Source of the DNA: CAZYJD01 sp964647785
Lineage (GTDB): Bacteria; Bacteroidota; Bacteroidia; NS11-12g; UBA9320
NCBI GenBank assembly: GCA_964647785.1
Contig: CAZYJD010000021.1
Location: forward strand, 1-28,486
Length of the DNA stretch: 28,486 nucleotides
Reading direction: 5' to 3'
Shown here: positions 7,365-15,446 of the stretch, piece by piece
Layout: every line of letters starts with the position of its first letter
How positions within the stretch are numbered: position 1 is the stretch's first letter
Translations under genes and position numbers: made by a program
Notes under the pieces: model-generated
Told to the model about the DNA's origin: nothing
What the model saw: only the letters and a program-made list of their open reading frames with translations
Databases searched by the model: none

Positions 7365-8999
7365 ATGTCGAAAATAGATATTGAATTCAATAAGAGTGAA
7401 GACCACATGCGCCTGGAGGTGGGTAGAATGAAAAGACTAGCAGCAGTGGTTCATGAAGGGGGAGGGAAGAAATCTGCCTCCAAACACAAGGAAAAAGGTA
7501 AAATGCTCGCCCGTGAGCGCATTGAATATTTAAAAGATAAGGATGCCGACTTCCTCGAAATAGGAACCTTTGCCGGTTACGAAATGTACCCAGAATATGG
7601 CGGATGCCCTGCCGGAGGTGTGGTGGGTGGAATCACCAAAGTGGCGGGACGCTCCTGCATTGTGGTGGCTAACGATGCTACGGTAAAGGCGGGTGCCTGG
7701 TTCCCCATTACCGGAAAGAAAAACCTTCGTTTTCAGGAAATTGCCATGGAAAACCACCTGCCCATCATCTATTTGGTGGATAGTGCAGGGGTGTTTTTGC
7801 CAATGCAGGATGAGATTTTCCCTGACAAGGAGCACTTCGGCCGAATTTTTAGAAACAATGCAATCATGAGCAGCATGGGCATTACACAAATTGCAGCGGT
7901 AATGGGAAGCTGTGTTGCGGGTGGAGCCTACCTGCCTATCATGAGTGATGAAGCCCTCATCGTGGATAAAACCGGATCCATCTTCCTTGCAGGATCTTAT
8001 TTGGTAAAAGCAGCCATCGGGGAGGATATCGATAATGAAACACTAGGTGGAAGCATTACCCAAACCGATGTATCAGGCGTGATTGACGACCGTTTTCCGG
8101 ATGATAAAAGCTGCTTGGATCGCATTCGTTACATCATGGATAAAATTGGGAAACCCCATGATGCCGGCTTTAGTCGCATCTCCCCAAAAGCGCCCAAAGA
8201 AAATCCGGCCGACCTTTATGGCATCATGCCCGCAGAAAGAAACAAACCCTACAACACCCTTGAAGTAATCAAACGCCTGGTCGATGATTCGGAGTTCGAA
8301 CAGTACAAGGAACGATACGGCAAGACCATCATCTGTGGCTATGCACGCATCGATGGCTGGAGTGTGGGCATTGTTGCCAACAACCGCATGATTAGCAAAA
8401 GCAGCAAAGGTGAAATGCAATTTGGTGGGGTCATCTATTCGGACTCAGCTGATAAAGCAGCGCGATTCATCATGAATTGCAACCAAAAGAACATCCCTCT
8501 GGTTTTTCTCCAAGACGTCACCGGTTTTATGGTGGGCAGCCGAAGTGAACAAGGCGGAATCATCAAAGACGGTGCAAAAATGGTGAACGCCATGAGCAAT
8601 AGCACGGTCCCCAAATTCACCATCGTCATGGGCAATAGCTACGGAGCCGGTAATTATGCCATGTGTGGCAAAGCCTACGATCCTCGACTTATCGTGGCTT
8701 GGCCAACGGCGAAAATTGCAGTGATGGGAGGGGAACAGGCCGCCAAAACGTTGCTTCAAATTGAAAAAGCAGCTTTGGCCAAAAGGGGGGAGGAAATAAC
8801 CAAAGAGCGCGAAAAGGCTTTGCTCGATGAAATTATTCAGCGCTACGATAGCCAGACCACCCCGTATTATGCTGCTTCACGGTTGTGGGTAGATGAGCTC
8901 ATCGATCCGCTCGATACCCGAAAGTGGATCTCAGCAGGAATCGAAATGGCCAGCCAGGCACCGCTGCAGCCCTTTAAAACAGGGGTGCTTCAAACCTGA
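7365..8999 (+). CDS. acyl-CoA carboxylase, carboxyltransferase (beta) subunit
   Basis: The biotin-dependent carboxyltransferase moves carboxyl from carboxybiotin to an acyl-CoA. The 544 residues hold two crotonase-fold halves. The N-terminal half has GGITKVAG, LVDSAGVFLP, FPDKEHFGRIF and oxyanion-hole GSCVAGGAY (181-189). The C-terminal half has NIPLVFLQDVTGFMVG, GNSYGAGNY (423-431) and IAVMGGEQAA. The DSAGVFLP and FPDKEHFGRIF segments read closest to 3-methylcrotonyl-CoA carboxylase, so leucine breakdown is a reasonable guess. Propionyl-CoA carboxylase is the alternative. The biotin carboxylase subunit is not in the window. The frame is open to 7338, but the ATG at 7365 fits the family and the promoter-like box better. 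Confidence 0.9.
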   Translation: MSKIDIEFNKSEDHMRLEVGRMKRLAAVVHEGGGKKSASKHKEKGKMLARERIEYLKDKDADFLEIGTFAGYEMYPEYGGCPAGGVVGGITKVAGRSCIVVANDATVKAGAWFPITGKKNLRFQEIAMENHLPIIYLVDSAGVFLPMQDEIFPDKEHFGRIFRNNAIMSSMGITQIAAVMGSCVAGGAYLPIMSDEALIVDKTGSIFLAGSYLVKAAIGEDIDNETLGGSITQTDVSGVIDDRFPDDKSCLDRIRYIMDKIGKPHDAGFSRISPKAPKENPADLYGIMPAERNKPYNTLEVIKRLVDDSEFEQYKERYGKTIICGYARIDGWSVGIVANNRMISKSSKGEMQFGGVIYSDSADKAARFIMNCNQKNIPLVFLQDVTGFMVGSRSEQGGIIKDGAKMVNAMSNSTVPKFTIVMGNSYGAGNYAMCGKAYDPRLIVAWPTAKIAVMGGEQAAKTLLQIEKAALAKRGEEITKEREKALLDEIIQRYDSQTTPYYAASRLWVDELIDPLDTRKWISAGIEMASQAPLQPFKTGVLQT

Positions 9000-9070
9000 C
9001 CATATCCGGTTTTCATCGAATGCCTCCAAGCTTTTAACTGTTCACCAATAGCTCACACATAATGACTTTG

Positions 9071-9078
9071 TACATTTG
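9071..9078 (+). promoter_or_regulatory. -7 element of the S8 protease gene
   Basis: TACATTTG is an exact match to TAnnTTTG, four bases before the ATG at 9083. It lies inside a longer reading frame that begins at 9062, which argues that the true start is 9083 and the mRNA is nearly leaderless. I see no convincing -33 element. Confidence 0.5.
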
Positions 9079-9082
9079 GAAT

Positions 9083-10666
9083 ATGATACGCTTTCAATCG
9101 CTTCGCAGTCTCTTCCTTGCTGCGACTTTCCTTTTTTCAGCTTTTGCCTCCCTTGCACAAATCGATGACAACTGGCATTTATTGGATCCGGCAAAAGATG
9201 ATCTGCCCGGGATTAGTGCCTATCTGGCAGAAGAAAATCTCCTCAAAGGGAAAGAAATGAAAACGGTGGTGGTTGCTGTGATCGATGGAGGCGTTCAAGC
9301 AGACCACGAGGATTTAAAGGCAAATATGTGGGTCAATGAAGATGAAATTCCTGGCAATGGCATTGATGACGACAACAACGGATATATCGATGATGTTCAC
9401 GGATGGAATTTCATAGGCGGTGCTGATAGCAACGTGAACTACGATACCTATGAACTCACGCGGCTTTACCGCAAATACGCACAGAAATACCAGGGGGTCA
9501 AGCAAAGTGAGCTGCCCAAGACTGACCAAAATGAATTCCAATACTGGCTCGACATCAAGGAGGTATTCGAAAATGAACAAAAATCGAGCGAGGAGGAATA
9601 TCTGTTTTATCAAGCCATGATGGAAGGGCTCCATAACATCATCAAAACCCTTGGCAAAAAAGATATCTCTGTTGATGACCTAAAAGCATACAAACCCGAA
9701 AACCGCGGAGAATCCATGGCCTGGATCAATTTGTACCTCTTGGTTTCACAAGGGCAGGAAATTGAACCTGCCATTGCAGAACTAGAGCAGGCCATGGAGT
9801 ATTTTAAGTATCAATGCCTGTATGGTTACAACCCCGATTACGACCCACGGCATATTGTTGGAGATGATTATCAAAACCCGGCGGATAGATTCTATGGCAA
9901 TGCCGATGTTGAAGGCCCCGATGGGGAACACGGTACGCACGTTGCCGGAATCATAGCAGCACTCAGAAACGGAAAAGGTGCCGAAGGGGTTGCCAAGAAT
10001 GCCCGCATCATGGCCGTAAGAGCCGTGCCCAATGGTGACGAAAGGGATAAGGATGTGGCCAATGCCATCCGCTATGCAGTTGACAACGGAGCTTCGGTAA
10101 TCAATATGAGCTTCGGAAAGGCTTACAGCTACAACCAAACAACAGTACACGAAGCCATTCTCTATGCCGAATCAAAAGACGTTTTGCTTGTGCATGCAGC
10201 AGGAAATGATGCGCAGAACAACGATAAGAACAATAACTTCCCTAACGACAATGGTAAGCGCCTGAAAGACCGCTACAGCAATTGGCTGGAAATTGGCGCT
10301 GCTTCCTGGTCGCCTGTGCCTTATGCATTGGCCGATTTTTCAAATTACGGACGCAAATCGGTGGATGTGTTTGCTCCCGGGGTGGACATTTACAGCACCG
10401 TGCCCGATCAGGATTACAAAAGATTGGATGGAACCAGCATGGCTGCACCCGTGGCAAGTGGAGTTGCAGCGGTGATTCGCGGCACCTATCCCAATCTAAC
10501 AGCCGCCGAAGTGAAAGAAATCATCATGAAATCTGCAGTGCATTACAAAGGCCGTAATACCGTGCCCGGCAGAAAGAGCAAGAAAAAAGTGAAGCGCATC
10601 TCAAAAACCGGGGCAAATATCAACCTGTACCAAGCACTGAAAATGGCGGAAAGCTTGAGCCAATGA
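9083..10666 (+). CDS. secreted subtilisin-like serine protease (S8 family)
   Basis: A 527-residue exported protease with a signal peptide ending SLA|QI. The triad is D68 (VAVIDGG), H283 (GEHGTHVAG) and S452 (GTSMAAP), with oxyanion Asn375 (HAAGND), so it should be active. The Asp-His distance is about 215 residues, against about 32 in subtilisin. The extra stretch starts with an acidic, calcium-loop-like part (DDDNNGYIDD, then DVHGWNFIGG) and continues as a charged, mainly helical region. There is no pro-domain of usual size and no T9SS-like C-terminus. It ends in a basic segment (RKSKKKVKR) and a short helix. It should act in the periplasm or outside the cell; the substrate is unknown. Confidence 0.9.
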   Translation: MIRFQSLRSLFLAATFLFSAFASLAQIDDNWHLLDPAKDDLPGISAYLAEENLLKGKEMKTVVVAVIDGGVQADHEDLKANMWVNEDEIPGNGIDDDNNGYIDDVHGWNFIGGADSNVNYDTYELTRLYRKYAQKYQGVKQSELPKTDQNEFQYWLDIKEVFENEQKSSEEEYLFYQAMMEGLHNIIKTLGKKDISVDDLKAYKPENRGESMAWINLYLLVSQGQEIEPAIAELEQAMEYFKYQCLYGYNPDYDPRHIVGDDYQNPADRFYGNADVEGPDGEHGTHVAGIIAALRNGKGAEGVAKNARIMAVRAVPNGDERDKDVANAIRYAVDNGASVINMSFGKAYSYNQTTVHEAILYAESKDVLLVHAAGNDAQNNDKNNNFPNDNGKRLKDRYSNWLEIGAASWSPVPYALADFSNYGRKSVDVFAPGVDIYSTVPDQDYKRLDGTSMAAPVASGVAAVIRGTYPNLTAAEVKEIIMKSAVHYKGRNTVPGRKSKKKVKRISKTGANINLYQALKMAESLSQ

Positions 10667-10747
10667 TTCGTAAATGCCTCATAGAAAAGTGTTAACTTTC
10701 GGGATGGTTTGAGTTAAAGAACTGTTGGCAGATATAAAACTGCAACC

Positions 10748-11731
10748 TCAACTCACCATTAAACTACACCCCCTGATATCACTATGGTCAAAGCGACCTA
10801 AGACTTCGAAGGTCCCATCTTCGTGCATTCTTCCCAGGTCTGAAGTGGCCAGAAATGAACAGGAATGCAGGTTGGCCAGGTCAATCACATTGATCCCCCC
10901 GCTTCTTCCGTATCCGTGAAAGCTCAAAGGATCTTCAGGTTCCCGAATGAGTATCTTCATCCATGGCGGAGTTTCGAAATATCCCTCTGCCATCGACCAC
11001 GCCTGAGTTAACAATTCAGTCATTCCATATTCTGATCCTATGGCCTTCAATCCCCATGCTCCTTTAAGAATGGCATGCAGTTCTTCTCTAATCATTTCTT
11101 TTCGCCTGCCTTTCATCCCGCCCGTTTCAATGACCCGGGTGTATTTTAAATCATGCTTGAAATATTCGGCAAAATCCAATAGGGCAAAGCTTACCCCTAA
11201 CAAAATGCTCTGTTGCCCCCTGGCCTCATTTTGCAACAAAACGTTTTTTAAGCCTTCGAAATCTTTCAGGAAAAAACCACTCTCCGAATGTGCAGATGCT
11301 TCGTGCAGCCAGCTTGCCATGTCAACCAGCGAACTGCCTTGCCTCTCGAGATAAGAGGGCAATAATGAAACAATGCAGTATTGATCTGCCGAGCCCAAAA
11401 ATGCCCCGAAGGCATACGTGCTGCTTTTCCGATAGATGCCGAGGTCCTTTACATAATGCCTGCTCAAGCCCATGCCGGTGGTGCTGCTGCTGGTGTATAG
11501 GCGTTCATGCCTTCCTGGTTCACAATAAACTTTTTCTGTTTTGAAGGTTTCAATCGGGAGAAAAGGGAGCTCCTCAAGCGTGCGTACATTTCCGGGTTCT
11601 TTCCCCATCAAAGTAGAAAAGCGCCGGTAAACTTCATTGTGCTTGAACTGATACCCGTATACTTGTAAACACAATTCGAGAAACTCAGCTTCCGTTTTAA
11701 TATTCCATATGTCCTCGATATTTGGCATCAT
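10748..11731 (-). CDS. LuxE-like acyl-protein synthetase / acyl-activating enzyme
   Basis: A cytosolic protein of about 327 residues in the ANL (AMP-forming) superfamily, closest to LuxE/acyl-protein synthetase. Motifs in order: LPFLPIETFKT near the N-terminus, the phosphate-binding YTSSSTTGMGLSRHYV, ETGGMKGRRKEM, SEYGMTELLTQAW, TSDLGR and a terminal EVLGRFDHSDIRGCSLMV. Related enzymes activate a carboxylate with ATP and pass it to a protein or CoA. No luciferase or acyl-reductase genes are nearby, so the substrate is open. The frame extends upstream to 11881, but conserved sequence starts at the MMPNIEDIW pair of ATGs (11731 or 11728), nine bases after a perfect -7 box. Confidence 0.8.
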   Translation of the reverse strand: MMPNIEDIWNIKTEAEFLELCLQVYGYQFKHNEVYRRFSTLMGKEPGNVRTLEELPFLPIETFKTEKVYCEPGRHERLYTSSSTTGMGLSRHYVKDLGIYRKSSTYAFGAFLGSADQYCIVSLLPSYLERQGSSLVDMASWLHEASAHSESGFFLKDFEGLKNVLLQNEARGQQSILLGVSFALLDFAEYFKHDLKYTRVIETGGMKGRRKEMIREELHAILKGAWGLKAIGSEYGMTELLTQAWSMAEGYFETPPWMKILIREPEDPLSFHGYGRSGGINVIDLANLHSCSFLATSDLGRMHEDGTFEVLGRFDHSDIRGCSLMVS

Positions 11732-12257
11732 ACGTCGCTTCAAAAATACGCTCTGTCTGCTGAGTAGTCCGATGCTCATTTGGATTTCGTGCAATGATGA
11801 TTCACCGGCACCGAACAGCGCCCCGGTCTTGCGTTTTGAGCGCTTCGAGCGACAACTCGGCAGCGATGGAAAAGATTCCATCCTCGATTTTTATCTCTAT
11901 TTGGAAGATGAAGACGGCAATGTTGGCCTCACCGATGCAGATACGGCAGCTCCTTTTACTTATGGCTCTCCATGGTTTTATAACCTATGGATTATACAGC
12001 GTGACTGGAGCAATGGCTCGCCGGTAGTATTGACCATCCCAGGCACCACCGACACCCTTGAGAGCGGTATGCGATTGCCGGATTTGCGATCCGATTTCCG
12101 CGAAAAATACATCAGTGCCGAATTTAAAATAAGCCTCAAAGCAGAACCTTACCCGGGTTTGCGTCCCCAAAAAATGCAATACGCATTTCAATTGTTCGAT
12201 CGAAATCTCAATACCAGCTCGCGGGTGTATAGCCCCAAAATTGAACTGAACCTCTGA
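11709..12257 (+). CDS. lipoprotein of unknown function, possibly surface-exposed
   Basis: A 182-residue protein with a basic n-region (RRFK), a hydrophobic stretch and a lipobox ending in C28 (IWISC). Trp at -3 is unusual, but Ser at -1 is standard. The residues after the cysteine, NDDS, place two acids at +3 and +4, like the lipoprotein export signals of Bacteroidota that send lipoproteins to the cell surface. The mature part has an acidic LYLEDEDGNVGLTDADT stretch and a beta-rich remainder. I know no family for it. Its first 23 bases overlap, head to head, the start of the LuxE-like gene. It lies 122 bases upstream of the OmpH operon. Confidence 0.75.
   Translation: MSSIFGIIRRFKNTLCLLSSPMLIWISCNDDSPAPNSAPVLRFERFERQLGSDGKDSILDFYLYLEDEDGNVGLTDADTAAPFTYGSPWFYNLWIIQRDWSNGSPVVLTIPGTTDTLESGMRLPDLRSDFREKYISAEFKISLKAEPYPGLRPQKMQYAFQLFDRNLNTSSRVYSPKIELNL
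11741..11748 (-). promoter_or_regulatory. -7 element of the LuxE-like gene
   Basis: On the minus strand this reads TATTTTTG, an exact TAnnTTTG match, ending nine bases before the ATG at 11731. It falls inside the signal-peptide codons of the oppositely oriented lipoprotein gene. No clear -33 element is visible. Confidence 0.5.
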
Positions 12258-12318
12258 TCAATTCGCTCTTCTTATATAAATAATGCATCAATCAATGGGA
12301 ATATTTTGGAACTTAACG

Positions 12319-12326
12319 CATTTTTG
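12319..12326 (+). promoter_or_regulatory. candidate -7 element of the OmpH-MurI operon
   Basis: CATTTTTG differs from TAnnTTTG at the first base and would give a leader of about 50 bases before 12380. It is the best candidate in the 122-base gap after the lipoprotein gene, but no -33 element lies at the right distance. Confidence 0.3.
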
Positions 12327-12379
12327 CAAGCCTGTGGGGTTTTGGTACAATAATTGGAACACCATATAAAAACGTACCT

Positions 12380-13006
12380 ATGAAAAAAGTCCTTGTTTTA
12401 ATTTCTATGCTCATGCTGGGTCCATCGGTTTTCAAGGCCGGTGCTCAGAAGTTTGCTTTTGTCGATACCGACTACGTCTTAAATCAAATGCCTGAATACC
12501 GAAGTGCCCAGAAACAACTGGATGAGCTCTCGGAAAAATGGCAGAAAGAAGTTGAAAAAATGTACGCAGAGGTTGATAAGCTCTACAAAGATTATCAGGC
12601 CGAAAAAGTACTGCTAACCACCCAGCTTCAAAAAGAAAGGGAAGATGTCATCATGAAAAAAGAACGCGAGGTCAAAGACTTTCAACAAGAAAAGTTTGGG
12701 TATGAGGGCGAGCTTTTTAAAAAGCGCCAGGAGTTGATTAAGCCCATTCAGGACAAAGTGTTTGAAGCGATTCAGAAAGTAGCCAAAGACAACGCCCTCA
12801 ATTTTATTTTCGATAAATCCGGTCAGTTGCTCATGCTGTACACCGATGCCAAATACGATAAAAGCGATGAAGTGCTAGCAGAATTGGGCGTTGTTCCTAC
12901 CAAAGATCAGAACCCGGGTTCAAAACAGGGAGGAAACAACCCTGGATCGAATTTGCCTCCGGATGCCAACCAAAATGAACAAGCCGAGGATTTACCTCCA
13001 AGATAA
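12380..13006 (+). CDS. Skp/OmpH-family periplasmic chaperone (first copy)
   Basis: A 208-residue protein with a signal peptide (cleavage AGA|QK), then the family start FAFVDTDYVLNQMPEYRSAQ. A long charged helical region (about residues 45-125) forms the tentacle-like coiled coil of Skp, and KVAKDNALNFIFDKSG returns to the core. Skp proteins hold unfolded outer-membrane proteins in the periplasm. The last 35 residues or so, rich in Asn, Gln, Pro and Gly, look disordered and are absent from the second copy. It leads a probable operon with a second OmpH, murI and a dehydrogenase. The expected upstream bamA is not present. Confidence 0.9.
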   Translation: MKKVLVLISMLMLGPSVFKAGAQKFAFVDTDYVLNQMPEYRSAQKQLDELSEKWQKEVEKMYAEVDKLYKDYQAEKVLLTTQLQKEREDVIMKKEREVKDFQQEKFGYEGELFKKRQELIKPIQDKVFEAIQKVAKDNALNFIFDKSGQLLMLYTDAKYDKSDEVLAELGVVPTKDQNPGSKQGGNNPGSNLPPDANQNEQAEDLPPR

Positions 13007-13040
13007 GCATTCGTATTAAACCATTAGATATTACACAACC

Positions 13041-13544
13041 ATGAACAAATACATTGTCATTTTATTTACGCTGTTGGCCGGTATGGCAGCGGCCAATGCC
13101 CAAACCAAGGTGGCACACATCAATTCTGGAGAACTGATGCAAATCATGCCTGAAATGAAAGACATTCAGGAAAAAGTTGAAAAGCGTCAGCAACAGTATC
13201 AGACCCAACTGCTCAATATGCAACAGGATATCCAAAAGAAATCCATGGAGCTTCAAAAAGACACCACTTCTCCACTCCCCGTTCTCGAAATCAAACAAAA
13301 GGAGTTGGAAGACCTCTACAGTCGTTTCCAGCAATTGCAGGGAACAGCCCAAGATGATCTTGCTGCGCTGCAACAAGAATTGCTCGAGCCATTGATGAAA
13401 AAACTGAAAGATGCCATTGAAGCAGTAGCCAAAGAAAAAGGCTACGACTACGTAATGGATAGCACAGATGGCGGTGGCCTTATTTATGGCAATCCTAGCC
13501 ACGACCTCATGGGCGATGTGAAAAAGAAATTGGGTCTGCCCTGA
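13041..13544 (+). CDS. Skp/OmpH-family periplasmic chaperone (second copy)
   Basis: A 167-residue paralogue of the preceding gene, 34 bases downstream, with signal peptide cleavage at ANA|QT. VAHINSGELMQIMPEMKDIQ starts the core. A Gln- and Lys-rich helical segment follows (about 45-115), and AVAKEKGYDYVMDSTDGGGLIY closes it. It lacks the disordered tail of the first copy and is the usual size for the family. Two divergent copies next to each other suggest a mixed trimer or different clients. The downstream murI starts after 13 bases. Confidence 0.9.
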   Translation: MNKYIVILFTLLAGMAAANAQTKVAHINSGELMQIMPEMKDIQEKVEKRQQQYQTQLLNMQQDIQKKSMELQKDTTSPLPVLEIKQKELEDLYSRFQQLQGTAQDDLAALQQELLEPLMKKLKDAIEAVAKEKGYDYVMDSTDGGGLIYGNPSHDLMGDVKKKLGLP

Positions 13545-13557
13545 TTTCTCAAGCCAC

Positions 13558-14379
13558 ATGTATTCTGAAAAGCTGAACGAAGCCCCCATCGGAATTTTTG
13601 ATTCCGGCATTGGGGGCCTTTCCATTGCCAAAGCCATCAAAGAAACGCTCCCGAACGAGCAAATCATTTATTTCGGAGACACTGCTCATATGCCCTATGG
13701 GGAAAAAAGTGCTGAGGCCATTTCCCAGTACATCGAAGGCATTGCTCACTATCTCAAACTAAAATCCTGTAAAGCCTTGGTGGTGGCATGCAATAGTGCC
13801 AGCTCGGTTTTGCCGCATATGAATGTGCCGGATTTTGATCCAGACTTGATTCTGAATGTAATCGATCCCGTGGTTGAAAAGCTGTCAACAATGGAAACAA
13901 TTCAGCGACTAGGGGTTATAGGAACCAAGAAAACCGTTCTATCAGGGGTGTACGAAAACCGCATACATGCCCTCGATTCCTCCAAGGATGTGGTGGCCCT
14001 GCCAACACCACTGCTGGCGCCCATGATCGAAGAAGGATACTTCAACGACCATATCAGTTCGGCCATCATTCACGCTTACCTGGATTATCCCGACTTTAAA
14101 AATATCGATGCCCTGGTTCTGGGATGTACCCACTATCCCCTCATCAGAAAACAAATTCAGGAATACATGGGAGAACAGGTTGCGCTGTATGATGCTACAA
14201 CTCTTATCCCCGAACAACTGAAGTCTTTGTTGAAAGAAAGGGGGCTTTTGAGAACAAGTGCATCAGAACTTTCCGACCACTTTTATGTCTCAGATTATAC
14301 CGTGTCATTTGAAAATGCCGCGCGTATTTTCTTTGGAACGAAAATAAAACTGGAGAAAGCAGATATCTGGGCATTATGA
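13558..14379 (+). CDS. murI: glutamate racemase
   Basis: This cytosolic enzyme makes D-glutamate for peptidoglycan. The 273 residues carry the full signature: GIFDSGIGGLS with D15 and S16, FGDTAHMPYGEKS, the first catalytic Cys in VACNSAS (C78) and the second in LGCTHYPLI (C190), followed by H192. The length is normal for the family. It follows the OmpH pair by 13 bases and its stop overlaps the next start as ATGA, so the four genes are probably one transcript. Confidence 0.97.
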   Translation: MYSEKLNEAPIGIFDSGIGGLSIAKAIKETLPNEQIIYFGDTAHMPYGEKSAEAISQYIEGIAHYLKLKSCKALVVACNSASSVLPHMNVPDFDPDLILNVIDPVVEKLSTMETIQRLGVIGTKKTVLSGVYENRIHALDSSKDVVALPTPLLAPMIEEGYFNDHISSAIIHAYLDYPDFKNIDALVLGCTHYPLIRKQIQEYMGEQVALYDATTLIPEQLKSLLKERGLLRTSASELSDHFYVSDYTVSFENAARIFFGTKIKLEKADIWAL

Positions 14380-15323
14380 AAGATCGCGTACTGATTGCAG
14401 ACGATGTGCATGAAATTTTGTTCGATTATTTGAGGAAGGCTTCCATCGACTGGAGTTATCAGCCCGACATCAACAAGGCAAATCTTTATGAGCAATTGCC
14501 CAGCTTCGATGGCTTGGTTATTCGAAGCAAGTGTGAACTGAACCAACAGTTGCTTCAAAAAACCAAACCCTTAAAATTCATTGCCCGCGCCGGTGCAGGC
14601 ATGGATAACATCGATGAAAAGGCGGCAACAGAACTGGGCATCCAATTGCTCAATGCGCCGGAAGGAAATCGCGATGCGGTGGGAGAACACGCTTGCGGCA
14701 TGCTGTTGTCGCTGCTCAATCACCTCTCAAGTGCCGATCGGCAGGTGCGCAATGGTATTTGGGATCGGGAGGGCAATAGAGGGCGCGAATTGTCTTCACT
14801 GAATGTCGGAATCATTGGCTTCGGAAATACCGGTAGCAGCTTTGCCCGTAAGCTCAGGGGCTTCGGATGCCGCATCATGGCATACGACAAGTACAAGCAA
14901 GGCTTTGCAGGAAATGGGGTGGAAGAATGCAGCATGCGGCAGTTGCATCAGGAAGCCGATGTCATCAGTCTGCACGTGCCGCTTACCGCCGAAACCCGAT
15001 TCATGGTCAATGAAAACTGGCTGGCATCATTTCAAAAACCCATCACCCTGCTCAATCTGGCGCGAGGCGAAGTGGCGAGTCTTCAAGCAATAAATGAAGC
15101 TTTGCATCACGGAATTGTCACTGCTTTTGCAGCAGATGTGCTCGAAAATGAAAACTTAGATTCGCTTGACAATAAAGAAAAAGCGGCCTTCGATGCACTG
15201 ATATCAAGGGATAATGTCTTGCTTACGCCTCATGTTGGTGGCTGGACAACGGAATCTTACGAAAAAATTTCAATTACTCTGGGACGCAAGATATTATCTT
15301 TATACAGTGAAAAAAATCGATGA
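14376..15323 (+). CDS. D-2-hydroxyacid dehydrogenase (SerA-like, no ACT domain)
   Basis: An NAD-dependent dehydrogenase of 315 residues. The substrate-domain mark is ARAGAGMDNID (70-80). The Rossmann motif is GIIGFGNTGSSFA (145-157) with D171 positioned to bind the NAD ribose. The catalytic set is R230 (LLNLARGE), a Glu around 257-259 (DVLENEN) and H286 (LTPHVGGWT). It is most like short, ACT-less 3-phosphoglycerate dehydrogenases, which start serine synthesis, and would thus lack the serine-binding regulatory domain. A different 2-hydroxyacid substrate cannot be excluded, since serC is not adjacent. It is coupled to murI by ATGA. Confidence 0.85.
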   Translation: MKDRVLIADDVHEILFDYLRKASIDWSYQPDINKANLYEQLPSFDGLVIRSKCELNQQLLQKTKPLKFIARAGAGMDNIDEKAATELGIQLLNAPEGNRDAVGEHACGMLLSLLNHLSSADRQVRNGIWDREGNRGRELSSLNVGIIGFGNTGSSFARKLRGFGCRIMAYDKYKQGFAGNGVEECSMRQLHQEADVISLHVPLTAETRFMVNENWLASFQKPITLLNLARGEVASLQAINEALHHGIVTAFAADVLENENLDSLDNKEKAAFDALISRDNVLLTPHVGGWTTESYEKISITLGRKILSLYSEKNR

Positions 15324-15438
15324 ATGAAGACAAATGGATAAACTTCCCATAACTTCAACTTGAAATTTAGTTTTTTTTAGTCCAATATTGGAAGCTTGAA
15401 AAAAACAGTTTGAACACAGATTGTAAATGAAACGAAAT

Positions 15439-15443
15439 AAGGA
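15439..15443 (+). promoter_or_regulatory. Shine-Dalgarno-like site of the TonB-receptor gene
   Basis: AAGGA lies three bases before the ATG at 15447. Such a site is the exception in this window, where most starts have none. It supports the chosen start, although the spacing is shorter than ideal. Confidence 0.4.
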
Positions 15444-15446
15444 TTT

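Noticed and set aside
11732..11881. Longer N-terminus of the LuxE-like gene to 11881
   Set aside because: The added 50 residues are arginine- and serine-rich, unlike the rest, lie antisense to the lipoprotein signal peptide, and precede an exact -7 box.
13062..13667. Minus-strand open frame of 201 codons over the second OmpH and murI
   Set aside because: It crosses two well-supported genes and reads as the reverse of helical coding sequence.
15382..15391. Palindrome CCAATATTGG before the TonB-receptor gene
   Set aside because: A single ten-base AT-rich palindrome with no promoter-like box at a sensible distance; could be chance.
15324..15446. Promoter of the TonB-receptor operon
   Set aside because: TAGTTTTT (15369-15376) is the nearest match to the -7 box but lies in a T-run and has no -33 partner, so I did not call it.
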